A DNA stretch of 64,000 bases from Triticum aestivum (GCF_018294505.1 NC_057813.1:111809307-111873306); one strand, 5' to 3'. Counted from the first letter of the stretch, positions 9,265-21,163 are shown. The notes: generated from the sequence alone by a model not told the origin. Program-made: numbers and translations.

Positions 9265-10712
9265 TGAAAGGATCGATATAGTTGACTAGAGCGGGGGTGA
9301 ATAGGCAACTAACACTTTTTATATTTTTCTTTACCAAATTAAACTTTGCATCAAAGTAGGTTGTCTAGATATGCAACTAGGTGAGCAACCTATATCGTGC
9401 AACAACAACTAGCACATAAGCAAGCAAGGGATACAACACAAATAAGCTTGCACAAGTAAAGGCACGAGGTAACCAAGAGTGGAGCCGGTGGAGACGAGGA
9501 TGTGTTACCGAAGTTCCTTCCTTTTGAGGGGAAGTATGTCTCTGTTAGAGCGGTGTGGAGGCACAACGCTCCCCAAGAAGCCACTAGGGCCACCGTAATC
9601 TCCTCACGCCCTCGCACAATGCGAGATGCCGTGATTCCACTATTGGTGCCCTTAAAGGCGGTGACCAAACCTTTACAAACAAGGTTGGGGCAATCTCCAC
9701 AACTTAATTGGAGGCTCCCAACGACACCACGAAGCTTTACCACAATGGACTATGGCTCCGCGGTGACCTCAACCGTCTAGGGTGCTCAAACACCCAAGAG
9801 TAACAAGATCCGCTAGGGATTAGTGGGGGGAATCAAATTTCTCTTGGTGGAAATGTAGATCTGGGCCTTCTCAACCACTCCCGAGCAAATCAACATGTTT
9901 GATTGGCTAGGGAGAGAGATCAGGCGAAAATGGAGCTTGGAGCAACAATAGAGCTTTTGGGGGAAGAGGTAGGTCAACTTTGGGGAAGAAGACCCCCTTA
10001 TATAGTGGGGGGAACAAACCAACCGTTACCCCCCAAAGCTGCCCTGCAGAGAGCGGTACTACCACTGGGGAGGGTGGTACTACCGCTGAGACCAGCGGTA
10101 CTACCGTTCCACCTCGCGGTACTACCGCGCAAGAGGGGAGCGAAGAGCGAAGGGAGAACCTGGACCCAGAGCAGTACTACCGCGGTGGTAGGGGCGGTAC
10201 TACCGCCTCCACAACCGCAACTAGTACCGCAAAACTCGACACGAAAAACGAGCCCTCGAGTCGAGGCGGTAGGGGCACGGAGCCGCAGCGGTACTACGGC
10301 TGAGGGCCCCAAGCATTACTACTGCTGAGGAGCGGTACTGCTGCTTGATGCACTTGAGCGGTACTACCGCTGTGGCCCGTGGTACTACTGTTGGGACCAA
10401 GCGAAGCTCCAAAGAAGGGGAAGGAGCACTCCATTGAAGCGGAAAGGCTCAGAGGGTGTGACAAAGATGTGTAAGTGTTGATTCCACCCTAACCTTACCA
10501 AAGCGGACCCCCTCTTTATAGTATGGTGACTCCTACGAAACTAGTCCACCAACATAGAAACGAAAGAGCTGCACCGTCTTGAATAACGCTCCGAGGGGAG
10601 GGAATCGTCTCGTGCCAAAGGATGAATCTCTGAAAACTCAACGCACACAATTAGTCCGCAAAAGCATTGTCATCAATCACCAAAACTCCTTAGGGATAAA
10701 TATGCCCTTACA
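9265..10712 (-). repeat. E2 3' LTR (1,448 bp)
   Basis: Plus-strand ends are TGAAAGGATCG and CCCTTACA, giving TG...CA on the element strand. It matches 36520-37977 along its length with scattered substitutions. A minus-strand TATA motif (TATATAAGG) lies at 9997-10005. About ten GCGGTACTACCGC-type palindromes occupy 10050-10395. Confidence 0.93.
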
Positions 10713-10728
10713 ATCTCCCCCTTTTTGG
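10713..10728 (-). other. E2 polypurine tract
   Basis: The minus strand reads AAAAAGGGGGAGAT directly before the 3' LTR start (TGTAAGG). Similar GGGGGAG tracts recur at 10813-10820, 10881-10890 and 13670-13677. Confidence 0.8.
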
Positions 10729-11275
10729 TGGATTGATGACAATACGAGATTTGCACATACGGGAAAAGACATAGGACATAAGCAAACCCCACAACTCTAA
10801 AATATAGATGGGCTCCCCCTAGATATGTGCTTTCTAGATAAGGTGCTTTGGACTGCACGGCACACATACTAGGATCAACACTCCCCCTATATTTTAGAGA
10901 CCAACAACCTAGGCAGGATATATGAGAGAAGGAATATAACAGGATAAGCATGCAACTCATAAGATATCAAAGTACTAGATAGACATAGATAATGATAATA
11001 TAAAGATAATGTAGCATATGTCTCACACCATATGACTGGAACTTAGGTCTCACTGGCACAAAACCAAACAAAGCAAACGGCGAGAAAACACAACGACACC
11101 ACAAAGACACACTCACAAAACAAACAACGACACAAATCCCTAAACTCTCTCTCCCTTTGGCATCGAGACACCAAAAAAGGGAAAGAGTGTTGCTACGGCA
11201 CCAGGTGATAGCAAGCAAGGATCTCGACCATCATATCCCAGCGGGATCGTCTGCACCACCGTCATCGGTTGGAAA
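10729..11275 (-). other. E2 noncoding region between the extra ORF and the PPT
   Basis: No coding motif is seen. The region holds two of the additional polypurine tracts. Confidence 0.6.
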
Positions 11276-12616
11276 CTACTCGGTGTCAGAATCTGACCAC
11301 GGGCAGTGCTGCTGAATCCACTCCTCCTCAGTTATCTGACCCTCAGAACCACTGTTAACCGTCGCACCCAACTGACGCATGAGCTCCTTGTGACGTCTCC
11401 TGGCCTTCTTCTCAGCCACATGAGTCATGTACTGACCATGAGACTCAATGCAGAAAAGCTTCTTCATCTGGAGCTTGAGCTTCTTTGCCCAAGAAGGCTC
11501 TGCTCCAGAAGGCTCATAGTCAGTGTCATCATCAGCATCAGCGTCGTCCTCGGTCTCCATGGCAGCAGCGGAAGGGGAACCCCCAGCTTTAGGGGCCGGG
11601 GTGCCCTAGTTGTCCTTCTTCCTCAGACGCTTGATCTCATGAGAGACCAACTCTCCAGTTTCTAGCAAGGCCCTGGGATAAACACGCGCCCAGGCCTTCT
11701 CAATAAATAACATGATGAACGGTCCATAGATCGGGCACTTGCGCTCAGAGACAACAGATAGAAGTTCAGACCACATAACATGAGAAATGTCCAGGGACTC
11801 GCCAGTGTTCTCTTCCTTCTCGTGTTGACAGAAGAGGAGCATGTCCACAAGATAGGAGTGGACCATATCCAGATTCCCGATGCGAGGGAAGAGAGTCTCT
11901 CGAAAGACACATTGAAGGATGTCTAGAAAAGCAGGCAGCTCATAGGTTTGCTTCTTAGTCTCGAGGTGAATCTTCACAGAACAATAGGGCCAGAGAGCTT
12001 GCTTGTGAGTGGAGGTTGCGTTGCAGTGAGGGCGGAAACCGACTAGAGTCTCAAGCCCGTGATCTTCCACTCCAAGTAGTTCCATGAAGGCCTTCCACTT
12101 GACAGAAAGAAACTCGGCATTTGTCATCCACGTCAGAGTCCTGTCCTCATCCGTTCCTAGATGGACATTGGCATAGAATTGAGCCACAATATCTGCATCA
12201 AAGTCCTTGTTGAACTGCATAATATGTAGAATGTTCAGCTAAGAGCACATCTGAAGGGCTTCACCAAAGTACTCAGGATCCTTCTCCATAAATTCCATGT
12301 CGATGGAGCGCACATCAACATAGAGATTCTTCTTGGCCTTGATCACATCAAAGAAGATGGCAAACTGAAAGAGGTTCCAGAACGGACGGTTGACCAAAGT
12401 GGGTTCTTGGTCTTCCACATAGGGGTTGCGGCGACGCCTTGCCCAGAACTCCTTGGCGTTCATTTCAGTCACAGCTTTGCCCTTTGGCTTCGGCTTGATG
12501 GCAGACTTCTTCTTGAGCTGAGGCGGAGGTGGAGCACTTGAGGAAGCACCCGCTGGCGGCGGTGGAGCACTAGTTGAACCCCCTGCTGACTCAGAAGTGC
12601 GGTAGCGCTTTGACAT
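11276..12616 (-). pseudogene. E2 extra (env-position) ORF, two in-frame stops
   Basis: A single frame runs from MSKRYRTSES at 12616 to the stop at 11276, about 446 codons, broken only by TAG at 12239-12241 and TAG at 11606-11608. The N-terminus is Ser/Pro-rich with APPPPAG and APPPPQLKKK followed by a basic stretch. The middle has VAQFYANVHLG, which resembles the opening of the 'putative plant transposon protein' family (PF20167); that match is from memory. The C-terminus is very acidic (ETEDDADADDDTDYE). I see no signal peptide or clear membrane anchor. It lies between RNase H and the 3' LTR, where Sireviruses carry their env-like gene, and this is the main argument for its identity. Function is unknown. 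Confidence 0.65.
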
Positions 12617-13736
12617 TGCACAACCGGGGTTGACACGGTGGCCTTGCTGCTCAGGATGCTCATCACCTGGAACCAAACACACGAACACACAAAACAACCA
12701 GAGAGAACGAGCATAAGCCAACAAACACAACAAAAAGGATCAGGGAACGGTAGGAACAAGAAGGAACTGGGCAAGCAGCAGTAGTACCGCGACCTGGAAG
12801 CGGCAGTACCGCCCGAGCGGTAGTACCGCGCCAAAGGGAGCGGTAGTACCGCTCGAAACGGGGAAACGGAGGTTCCCTACTGCCGTGGTCAAATTCGGCA
12901 CTACCGGCCTGCCAAATTCAAAAATACTCCTACCAAACGCTAATCCAAAAAGTCTCGATGCCTTCTCCAACCTACTCAAGCCTAGATTTAGCCAAAAATC
13001 TAGAGATACAACCACTATTGCCCCTAGAATGCTAGATCTAAAATCTAGACACAAAGAGAGGAGGAAGGGGGGCAATACCGGCATCCATGGCAAGAGGACG
13101 AGGTGGGGATCGACTCCACCAAAGGGAATGGAGAGGGAAGGCTCAGAGACGAAGGCCCGCTGGAGCCCTACCGCGGCGAGGCGATGCTGGAGAGACGAAG
13201 AGGAACGAGGGGGCAGAGCGAATGGGTATGAGGGAGATGAAACCTCCCCCTGCCCCGATATAACCCCCTGGTCCCACTCCTCAGCGGTAGTACCGCGCTG
13301 GTGGGCGGTAGTACTGCTTGTCAACATAAGCGGTAGTATCGCGCACCACCAGCGGTAGTACTGCCCAGCAAGCCTCAACCTCTAGACAACACCCGACTTA
13401 TCTCAAAAGAAGGGAAAACAAACGACAAGAAGAGGAAAGACACCCACGAGAACACTAGCACGGGGACAGAAAACACACCTCTTCAAGAGAGGGCGGTGGC
13501 CGAGGCCACCTATGTTTGAGTCAAGAGGTATGGCGCCGCGAAGATTTTAACCTTGGGCCCATACCAAAACTCGTCCTTGAAGCACAAGTATCATCAAAAA
13601 TGGCTAATGTGAAGGACTTGATCAATTTATGCATAATGGGGGGAGGGGGAGTTCATTGAGAGAACAACACTCCCCCTATGTCCATGCCTACACCTAAACT
13701 AGACACCAAGATGAGTGTGGTGGGGTGTGCAAGGTT
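12617..13736 (-). other. E2 spacer between RNase H and the extra ORF, with palindrome clusters
   Basis: No protein motif is recognised. GCGGTAGTACCGC-type palindromes occur at 12779-12860 and 13284-13365, the same motif as in the LTRs. A polypurine tract is at 13670-13677. A spliced leader for the extra ORF might run through here, but no junction is certain. Confidence 0.6.
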
Positions 13737-15068
13737 TCAAGTCACATTGGTTGAATCAATGATATTTAGCTCATGCCTTAACTCGCGAAATCTTGCTTCA
13801 TCCAAGGGCTTCGTGAAAATATCTGCAAGGTTATCATGAGTGTTGACATACTTGAGCTCGATCTCCCCTCGCCTAATATGATCCCGGATGAAGTGATACC
13901 GAATCTCAATATGCTTCGTCTTGAAGTGTTGCACCGGGTTGAGAGAAATCTTGATGGCACTTTCATTGTCACACCAAAGAGGCACTTTGTCACAAATGAC
14001 ACCGTACTCCTTTAATGTTTGCCTCATCCATAAGAGTTGTGCACAACAACTACCGAACGCCACATACTCCGCTTCGGTGGATGAGAGAGACACACAACTT
14101 TGCTTCTTGGAAGACCAACTCACCAAAGAGCAACCAAGAAATTGGCACCCTCCAGAAGTGGACTTCCTATCCACTTTGTCTCCCGCCCAATCAGAATCTG
14201 TATATCCTTCTAGCTTGAAGTTTCCTCCTCTTGGGTACCATAAGCCAAAGTTTGGGTATGATCCAAATATCGGAAGATTCACTTGACCGCCACAAAGTGG
14301 CTTTCCTTCGGTGCGGCTTGAAACCGTGCACACATTCCCACACTCAACATGATATCCGGTCTATATGCACAAAGGTAAAGCAGGGAGCCAATCATGGAGC
14401 GATATACCTTTTGATCCACCGCTTTACCATTGGGATCAATGTCAAGTTGGCACTTGGTGGGCATTGGAGTAGAAGTCGGCTTGACATCGCTTAGCTTGAA
14501 TCTTTTTAGCATGTCTTGAGTGTATTTGGCTTGGTTGATGAAGGTACCTTCTCTTCTTTGCTTGATATCAAAACCAAGGAAGAACTTCAACTCACCCATC
14601 GAAGACACCTTGAACTTAGAGGTCATGAGAGCGGAAAATTCCTCATTGAAAGCTTTGTTAGGGGAACCAAAGATAATATCATCAACATATAGTTGGCATA
14701 CAAACAACTCCCCTTTGACCTTCTTAGTAAAAAGAGTGGGATCGATTTTCCCAACCTCAAATCCACGATCTTGCAACAACTCGGTAAGGTGGTCATACCA
14801 CGCACGTGGGGCTTGCTTAAGGCCATAGAGTGCCTTATCAAGTTGATACACATGATCTGGGAAGTAAGGGTCCTCGAACCCGGGGGGGTTGTTTGACATA
14901 AACCAACTCATTAATAGGACCATTAAGAAAAGCACTCTTCACATCTATTTGTTGTAACTTAAAGTTGTGATGGGAAGCATAAGCAGTCAACAAACGAATG
15001 GATTCAAGGCGAGCAACGGGAGCAAAGGTTTCACCGTAGTCGATACCCTCGACTTGCGAGTAGCCTTG
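13737..15068 (-). pseudogene. E2 Copia reverse transcriptase (C-terminal part) and RNase H
   Basis: The reading resumes at 15068 with QGYSQVEGIDYGETFAPVAR, directly after the E3 insertion. A seven-base G-run at 14882-14888 (one base too long) causes a frameshift before PPGFEDPYFPDHVYQLDKAL. The polymerase motif is QLYVDDIIFGS. RNase H follows with GYTDSDWAGD, SLSSTEAEYVA and ending near 13737. A stop and a shift near 14260-14285 separate the two domains. The parent enzyme would copy element RNA into DNA in cytoplasmic particles. Confidence 0.9.
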
Positions 15069-15073
15069 TGCTA

Positions 15074-16639
15074 TGCTATGTCTTGAGCTTGTGTTGGTTT
15101 TCCTTGAAGAGGAAAGGGTGATGCAGCAAAGTAGCGTAAGTATTTCCTCAGTTTTTCAGAAACAAGGTATCAATCCAGTAGGAGGCTCCTCAACAAGTTC
15201 CACGAACCTACACAAACAAACAAAGAACTCGCAACCAACGCAATAAAGGGGTTGTCAATCCCTTCACGGCCACTTGCAAAAGTGAGATCTGATAGAGATA
15301 GTATGATAAGATAAATATATTTTTGGTATTTTATAATATAGATGCAGAAAATAAAGATGCAAATAAAAGTAGATTGGAAGCAAATATGATAAGAGATAGA
15401 CCTGGGGGCCATAGGTTTCACTAGAGGCTTCTCTCAAGAGCATAAGTATTACGGTGGGTGAACAAATTACTGTCAAGCAATTGATAGAAAAGCGAATAAT
15501 TATGAGATTATCTAGGCATGATCATGTATATAGGCATCACGTCTGCAACAAGTAGACCGACTCCTGCCTGCATCTACTACTATTACTCCACACATCAACC
15601 GCTATCTAGCATGCATCTAGAGTATTAAGTTCATAAGAACAGAGTAACGCATTAAGCAAGATGACATGATGTAGAGGGATAAACTCAAGCAATATGATAT
15701 AAACCCCATCTTTTTATCCTCGATGGCAACAATACAATACGTGTCTTGCAACCCTTTCTGTCACTGGGTAAGAACACCGCAAGATTGAACCCAAAGCTAA
15801 GCACTTCTCCCATGGCAAGAAAGATCAATCTAGTAGGCCAGACCAAACCGATAATTCAAAGAGACTTGCAAAGATAACTCAATCATACATAAAAGAATTC
15901 AAAGAAGATTCAAATATTATTCATAGATAAACTTGATCATAAACCCACAATTCATCGGATCTTGACAAACACACCGCAAAAAGAGATTACATCAAATAGA
16001 TCTCCAGGAGAGAGGGGGAGAACATTGTATTGAGATCCAAAAAGAGAGAAGAAGCCAACTAGCTAATAACTATGGACCCGTAGGTCTGTGATAAACTACT
16101 CACAACTCATCGGAACGGCTATGTTGTTGATGTAGAAGCCCTCCATGGTCGATTCCCCCTTTGGTAGAGTGCCGACGAAGGCTCCAAGACGGGATCTCGC
16201 GGATACAGAAGGTTACGGTGGTGGAAATTGTGTTTCAGGTGCTCCCTGGATGTTTTCGGGGTACGTAGGCTTATATAGGAGGAAGAAGTACGTCGGTGGA
16301 TGCCCGAGGGGCCCACGAGGGGGCACGCCCTATAGAGGGGGGCGCCCTCCTATCTCGTGGAGGCCTCGGCTGCTTCTTGACTTGCACTCCAAGTCCTCTG
16401 GATCACGTTCGTTCCAAAAATCACGCTCCCGAAGGTTTCATTTCGTTTGGACTCCGTTTGATATTCCTTTTCTTCGAAATACTGAAATAGGCAAAAAACA
16501 GCAATATGGGCTGGGCCTCCGGTTAGTAGTTAGTCCCAAAAATGATATAAATGTGTAAAATAAAGCCCATAAACATCCAAAAGGGGTAATATAATAGCAT
16601 GGAACAATAAAAAATTATAGATACGTTGGAGACGTATCA
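15074..16639 (-). repeat. E3 3' LTR (1,566 bp)
   Basis: On the plus strand it runs from TGCTATGTC to GACGTATCA, giving TG...CA ends. The minus-strand TATA (CCTATATAAG) is at 16270-16279. Confidence 0.93.
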
Positions 16640-16654
16640 AGCATCCCCAAGCTT
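16640..16654 (-). other. E3 polypurine tract
   Basis: The minus strand AAGCTTGGGGATGCT abuts the 3' LTR. Nearly the same 15-mer recurs at 18834-18848 and 20136-20150. Confidence 0.75.
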
Positions 16655-19546
16655 AATTCCTACTCGTCCTCGAGTAGGTAAATGATAAAAAGAGAATTTT
16701 TGATGTGGAATGCTACCTAGCATAATTCTCAATGTACTTTTCTTTATTGTGGCATGAATGTTCAGATCCAAATGGTTCAAAATAAAAGTTCGTATTGATA
16801 AAAGAAATAGTAACACTTCAAGCATACTAATCAAAGCAATCATGTCTTCTCTAAATAACATGGCAAAAGAAAGTTCATCCCTACAAAATCATATAGTTAG
16901 GCTATGCTTCATTTTCGTCACACAAAGATGTTCCCAACTTCTATACCCCCGATGACAAGCCAAGAAATTGTTTCGTACTTAAATAATCTCAAACTTCTTC
17001 AACCTTCACGCAATACATGAGCGTGAGCCATGGATATAGCACTATGGGTGGAATAGAATATGATGATGGGGATTGTGTGGAGAAGACAAAAAAGGAGAAA
17101 AATCTCACATTGACGAGGATAATCAACGGGCTATGGAGATGCCCATCAATTGATGTCAACATGAGGAGTAGGGATTGCCATGCAACGGATGCACTAGAGC
17201 TATAAATGAATGCTCAACAAAAGAAAACTAGTGGGTGTGCATCCAACTTGCTTGCTCATGAAGACCTAGGGCATTTGAGGAAGCCCATCGTAGGAATATA
17301 CAAGCCAAGTTCTATAATGAAAAATTCCCACTAGTATGAAAAAGATAACTTATGAGACTCTCTACATGAAGAACAAGGTGCTACTTTGAAGCACAATATA
17401 CGAGACTCACTACATGAAGAGCAAGGTGCTACTTTGAAGCACAAGTGTGGAAAAAGAGATAGTAGCATTGCCCTTTTATTTATTTTCCTTTTTTTCTTTT
17501 TCTTTTTTTTCTTTTACTCTTTTTTTCTTTCTTTTTTTTTCTTTGGCCTTTCTTTTTTTTTTCTCTTTTTTGGCCTTTCTTTTTTTCTTTTTGGGCAATG
17601 CTCTAATAATGATGATCATCACACTTCTATTGATTACAACACATGAATTACAACTCGAAACTAGAACAAGATATGACTCTATATGAATGCCTCCGGCGGT
17701 GTACCGGGATGGTGCAATGAATCAAGAGTGACATGTATGAAAAATAATGCATGGTGGCCTTGCCACAAATACGATGTCAACTACATGATCATGCAATGGC
17801 AATATGACAAAGGTAATGTATGTCATGATGATGAACGAAACGGTGGAAAGTTGCATGACAATATATCTCGGAATGGCTATGGAAATGCCATAATAGGTAG
17901 GTATGGTGGCTGTTTTGAGGAAGATATAAGGAGGTTTATGTGTCATAGAGTGTATCGTATCACAGGGTTTGGATGCACCGGCGAAGTTTGCACCAACTCT
18001 CAAGGTGAGAAAGGGAAATGCACGGTACCGAAGAGGCTAGCAATGGTGGAAAGGTAAAAGTGCGTATAATCCATGGAATCAACATTAGTCAAAAGAACTC
18101 ATATACTTATTGCAAAAATTTAGAAGTCATCAAAAATCAAGCACTACATGCATGCTCCTAGGGGGATAGATTGGTAGGAAAAGACCATCGCTCGTCCCCG
18201 ACTGCCACTCATAAGGATGCACAAGCCAGGTACACTTCATGTTTCAAATTTGTTACACAACTTTAACCATACGTGCATGCTACGGGACTTGCTAACTTCA
18301 ACACAAGCATTCTTTAAATTCATAATCACCCAACTAGCATGACTTTAATATCACTACCTCCATATCTCAAAACAATTATCAAGTATCAAATTGATCATAG
18401 CATCCAATTCACTTCCTATGATAGTTTTTATTATACCCAACTTGGATGCTCATCATTCTAGGACCAATTTAAAACCATAGAAAATACCATGCTGTCTAAA
18501 AGACTCTCAAAAAGATATAAGTGAAGTATGAGAGACTAGCAATTCAAAATTAATCCACCACCGTGCTCTAAAAGATATAAGTGAAGCACTAGAGCAAAAA
18601 CTATCTAGCTCAAAAGATATAAGTGAAGCACATAGAGTATTCTATCAAATCCTAAGAAAATAGGCTTCTTCCAAAAGGCGTGTTATAGCAAGGATGATTG
18701 TGGTAAACTAAAAAGCAAAGACTAATATAATACACGACGCTCCAAGCAAAACACATATCATGTGGCGAATAAAAATATAGCTCCAAGTAAAGTTACCAAT
18801 GAACGAAGACGAAAGAGGGGATGCCTTCCGGGGGCATCCCCAAGCTTAGGCTTTTGGCTATTCTTGAATATCTTGGGGTGCCTTGGGCATCCCCGAACTT
18901 AGGCTTTTGCCACCCTTTATTCCATAGTCCATCAAATCTTTACCCAAAACTTGAAAACTTCACAACACAAAACTCAACAGGAAATCTCATAAGCTCCGTT
19001 AGTGAAAGAAAACAAAACCACCACATAAGGTACTGTAATGAACTCATTCTTTATTTAAATTGGTGTTAAACCTACTGTATTCCAAGTTCTCTATGGTTCA
19101 TACCCTTACATACTAGCCATAGATGTATCAAAATAAGCAAACAACACACACAAAACAGAATCTGTCAAAAACAGAACAGTCTGTAGCAATCTGTAACTAA
19201 CGCAAACTTCTGGAACCTCAAAAATCCTACCAAAATAGGACTTCCTAATTTTTTTTGATCAGCAGCAAAAAGAATCAATGCAAAATCTCGTTCCTGTGGT
19301 TTATTGATTTTTTTCTCGTGAGCGCAAAGTTTCTGTTTTTCAGCAGAATCAAATCAACTATCTTCATAGGTTATCCTATAGGTTCTACTTGGAACAAACA
19401 CTAAATAAAACATGAAAACACATCTAAACAGAAAGTAGAAACAAAATTTAACACTAATCAGGAACAAAAACAAAAAAACATAAAGAAAATTGGGTTGCCT
19501 CCCAACTAGCGCTATAGTTTAACGCCCCTAGCTAGGCATTGATATT
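16655..19546 (-). other. E3 interior noncoding region
   Basis: No protein motif is seen in nearly 2.9 kb. A pyrimidine-rich tract (about 17462-17600, mostly T with C) creates a false Phe-rich frame. The 17-mer AAAAGATATAAGTGAAG occurs at 18510-18526, 18570-18586 and 18612-18628. A PPT-like 15-mer is at 18834-18848. Confidence 0.65.
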
Positions 19547-20797
19547 TCAATGATGCTCACATGAAAGACAAGAATTTAAGCATAAGAGAGCATCATAAAA
19601 CATGTGACAAACACATCTAAGTCTAACATACTTTCTATGCATAGGCATATTATAATCAAACAAATTTGCAAGGCAAGCAAAAACTAGCATATGCAAGGAA
19701 GAAGAAAGAGACGATAGCAATCTCAACATGATGAGAGGTAATTTAGTAATATAAAAATTTCTGCGACCATATTTTCCTGTCTCATAATAATTACATGTAG
19801 GATCATAAGCAAATTCAACAACATAGCTATCACAAAACATATTCTCAACACGATCCACATGCATGCAAAATTGACACTCTTCCAAAATAGTGGGATTAAC
19901 ATTAACTAAAGTCATGACCTCTCCAAGCCCACTTTTATCAAAAATTTCATAAGATTGATCAAAATCCAAATATGTGGGATCTAAAGTTGACACTCTTCCA
20001 AACCCACTTTCAATAATATTGTAAACACTATTATCAATCTCATATTCATCATGGGGGTTAAATAAATTTTCAAGAACATAAGAAGAATCACCCCAATCAT
20101 GATCATTGCAACAAGTAGTAAACATAGCAAAACTAGCATCCCCAAGCTTAGGGTTTTGCATATTATTAGCACAATTGACATCAAGAGAATTTATAGTAAA
20201 ATCATTGCAATCATTCTTTTCATTTAAGGAACTACCAAGTATGGGTGCAATAGCAACGATCTCATGTTTAACATAAGGAACTATAGCAAATTCATCTTCA
20301 TAAATATTGGCATCATGGCCACAAGAATAGCAAGCATCATGTTCATCAAGGGATATTTCAATCAAATCATCGGAATCATCATTATCTATAGATTCATGTA
20401 TATCATTATTTTCTTCCAAAGCAACTGTCATTCTCTCAATAAATTCTTTGACATAGACATTATGAGCATAGTTTTCATAGCAATATTTAAGTATGACGGA
20501 ATTTTCAGAATTGTTGAGAGTAAAATCATACTTTTCAATCAAAGAAGCAACTTCATGAGCACCCTTAAAAACGACAAATTCTTCAATTTGTTCGATATCA
20601 TAGTAACTATAAACACCCTTTGCATAAGAAGATAAGATTTCATTATCATTGAACTCACATAGGCAGGGAAGGTGTTTTTTAGGGTTCTTAGAGCAACAAG
20701 TAAAATCACAAATTTCACAAAGATTCCAAGCATAGCATAGCAAACTATTTATATGATACCATAAGACCTTCCCTTTTTCAGACAAACGATGACGCAC
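19547..20797 (-). CDS. E3 ORF, 416 residues, function unknown
   Basis: An uninterrupted frame of 416 codons starts at 20797 with MRHRLSEKGK. It is rich in Asp, Glu, Asn and Tyr, with many cysteines, including a CCSKNPKKHLPCLCEF segment near residue 35 and CYSCGH near residue 157. The C-terminus is more hydrophobic (MLRLLSSLSSSLHMLVFACLANLF, about residues 360-383). I do not recognise a gag, protease, polymerase or integrase domain. It starts about 340 bp inside the primer-binding site, the usual gag position, so it may be a diverged structural protein or a captured sequence. The open frame in an element with near-identical LTRs suggests recent activity, but AT-rich composition could also leave it open. 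Confidence 0.5.
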   Translation of the reverse strand: MRHRLSEKGKVLWYHINSLLCYAWNLCEICDFTCCSKNPKKHLPCLCEFNDNEILSSYAKGVYSYYDIEQIEEFVVFKGAHEVASLIEKYDFTLNNSENSVILKYCYENYAHNVYVKEFIERMTVALEENNDIHESIDNDDSDDLIEISLDEHDACYSCGHDANIYEDEFAIVPYVKHEIVAIAPILGSSLNEKNDCNDFTINSLDVNCANNMQNPKLGDASFAMFTTCCNDHDWGDSSYVLENLFNPHDEYEIDNSVYNIIESGFGRVSTLDPTYLDFDQSYEIFDKSGLGEVMTLVNVNPTILEECQFCMHVDRVENMFCDSYVVEFAYDPTCNYYETGKYGRRNFYITKLPLIMLRLLSSLSSSLHMLVFACLANLFDYNMPMHRKYVRLRCVCHMFYDALLCLNSCLSCEHH

Positions 20798-21134
20798 AAA
20801 ATGAGCATGCTCATCTAAAGATTTCCCATCAACTAGGCTAGTTGGGGTTTCAGCACGAGCGCATAAGGATCAAAGATGATCCAAGTAGAACACTTTAAGT
20901 GGATACATATCAATAGATTTTTAGCAAGCAAAGATGCAAGCACATAGAAGGCACTTGGAGACACAAGCAAACAAAAAGGCAAGCGAAAGAGAGGAGATTG
21001 GAAAAGAGAGGGCGAATAAAACGGCAAGGGTGAAGTGGGGGAGAGGAAAACGAGAGGCAAATGGCAAATAATGTAAATGTGAGGGAGATGAGTTTGTGAT
21101 GGGTACTTGGTATGTCTTGACTTGAGCGAAGACC

Positions 21135-21152
21135 TCCCCGGCAACGGCGCCA
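21135..21152 (-). other. E3 primer-binding site
   Basis: The minus strand reads TGGCGCCGTTGCCGGGGA, 11 bp from the 5' LTR. This is the standard site of many Triticeae Gypsy elements, commonly assigned to tRNA-Asp. Confidence 0.88.
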
Positions 21153-21163
21153 GAAATCCTTCT

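Noticed and set aside
10050..10395. CRISPR-like array of short repeats
   Set aside because: Spacing is irregular and short, the repeat is a palindrome within an LTR, and the DNA is plant nuclear.
17386..17686. Phe-rich 'membrane protein' frame
   Set aside because: It is a translation of the T-rich tract at 17462-17600 in noncoding E3 sequence.
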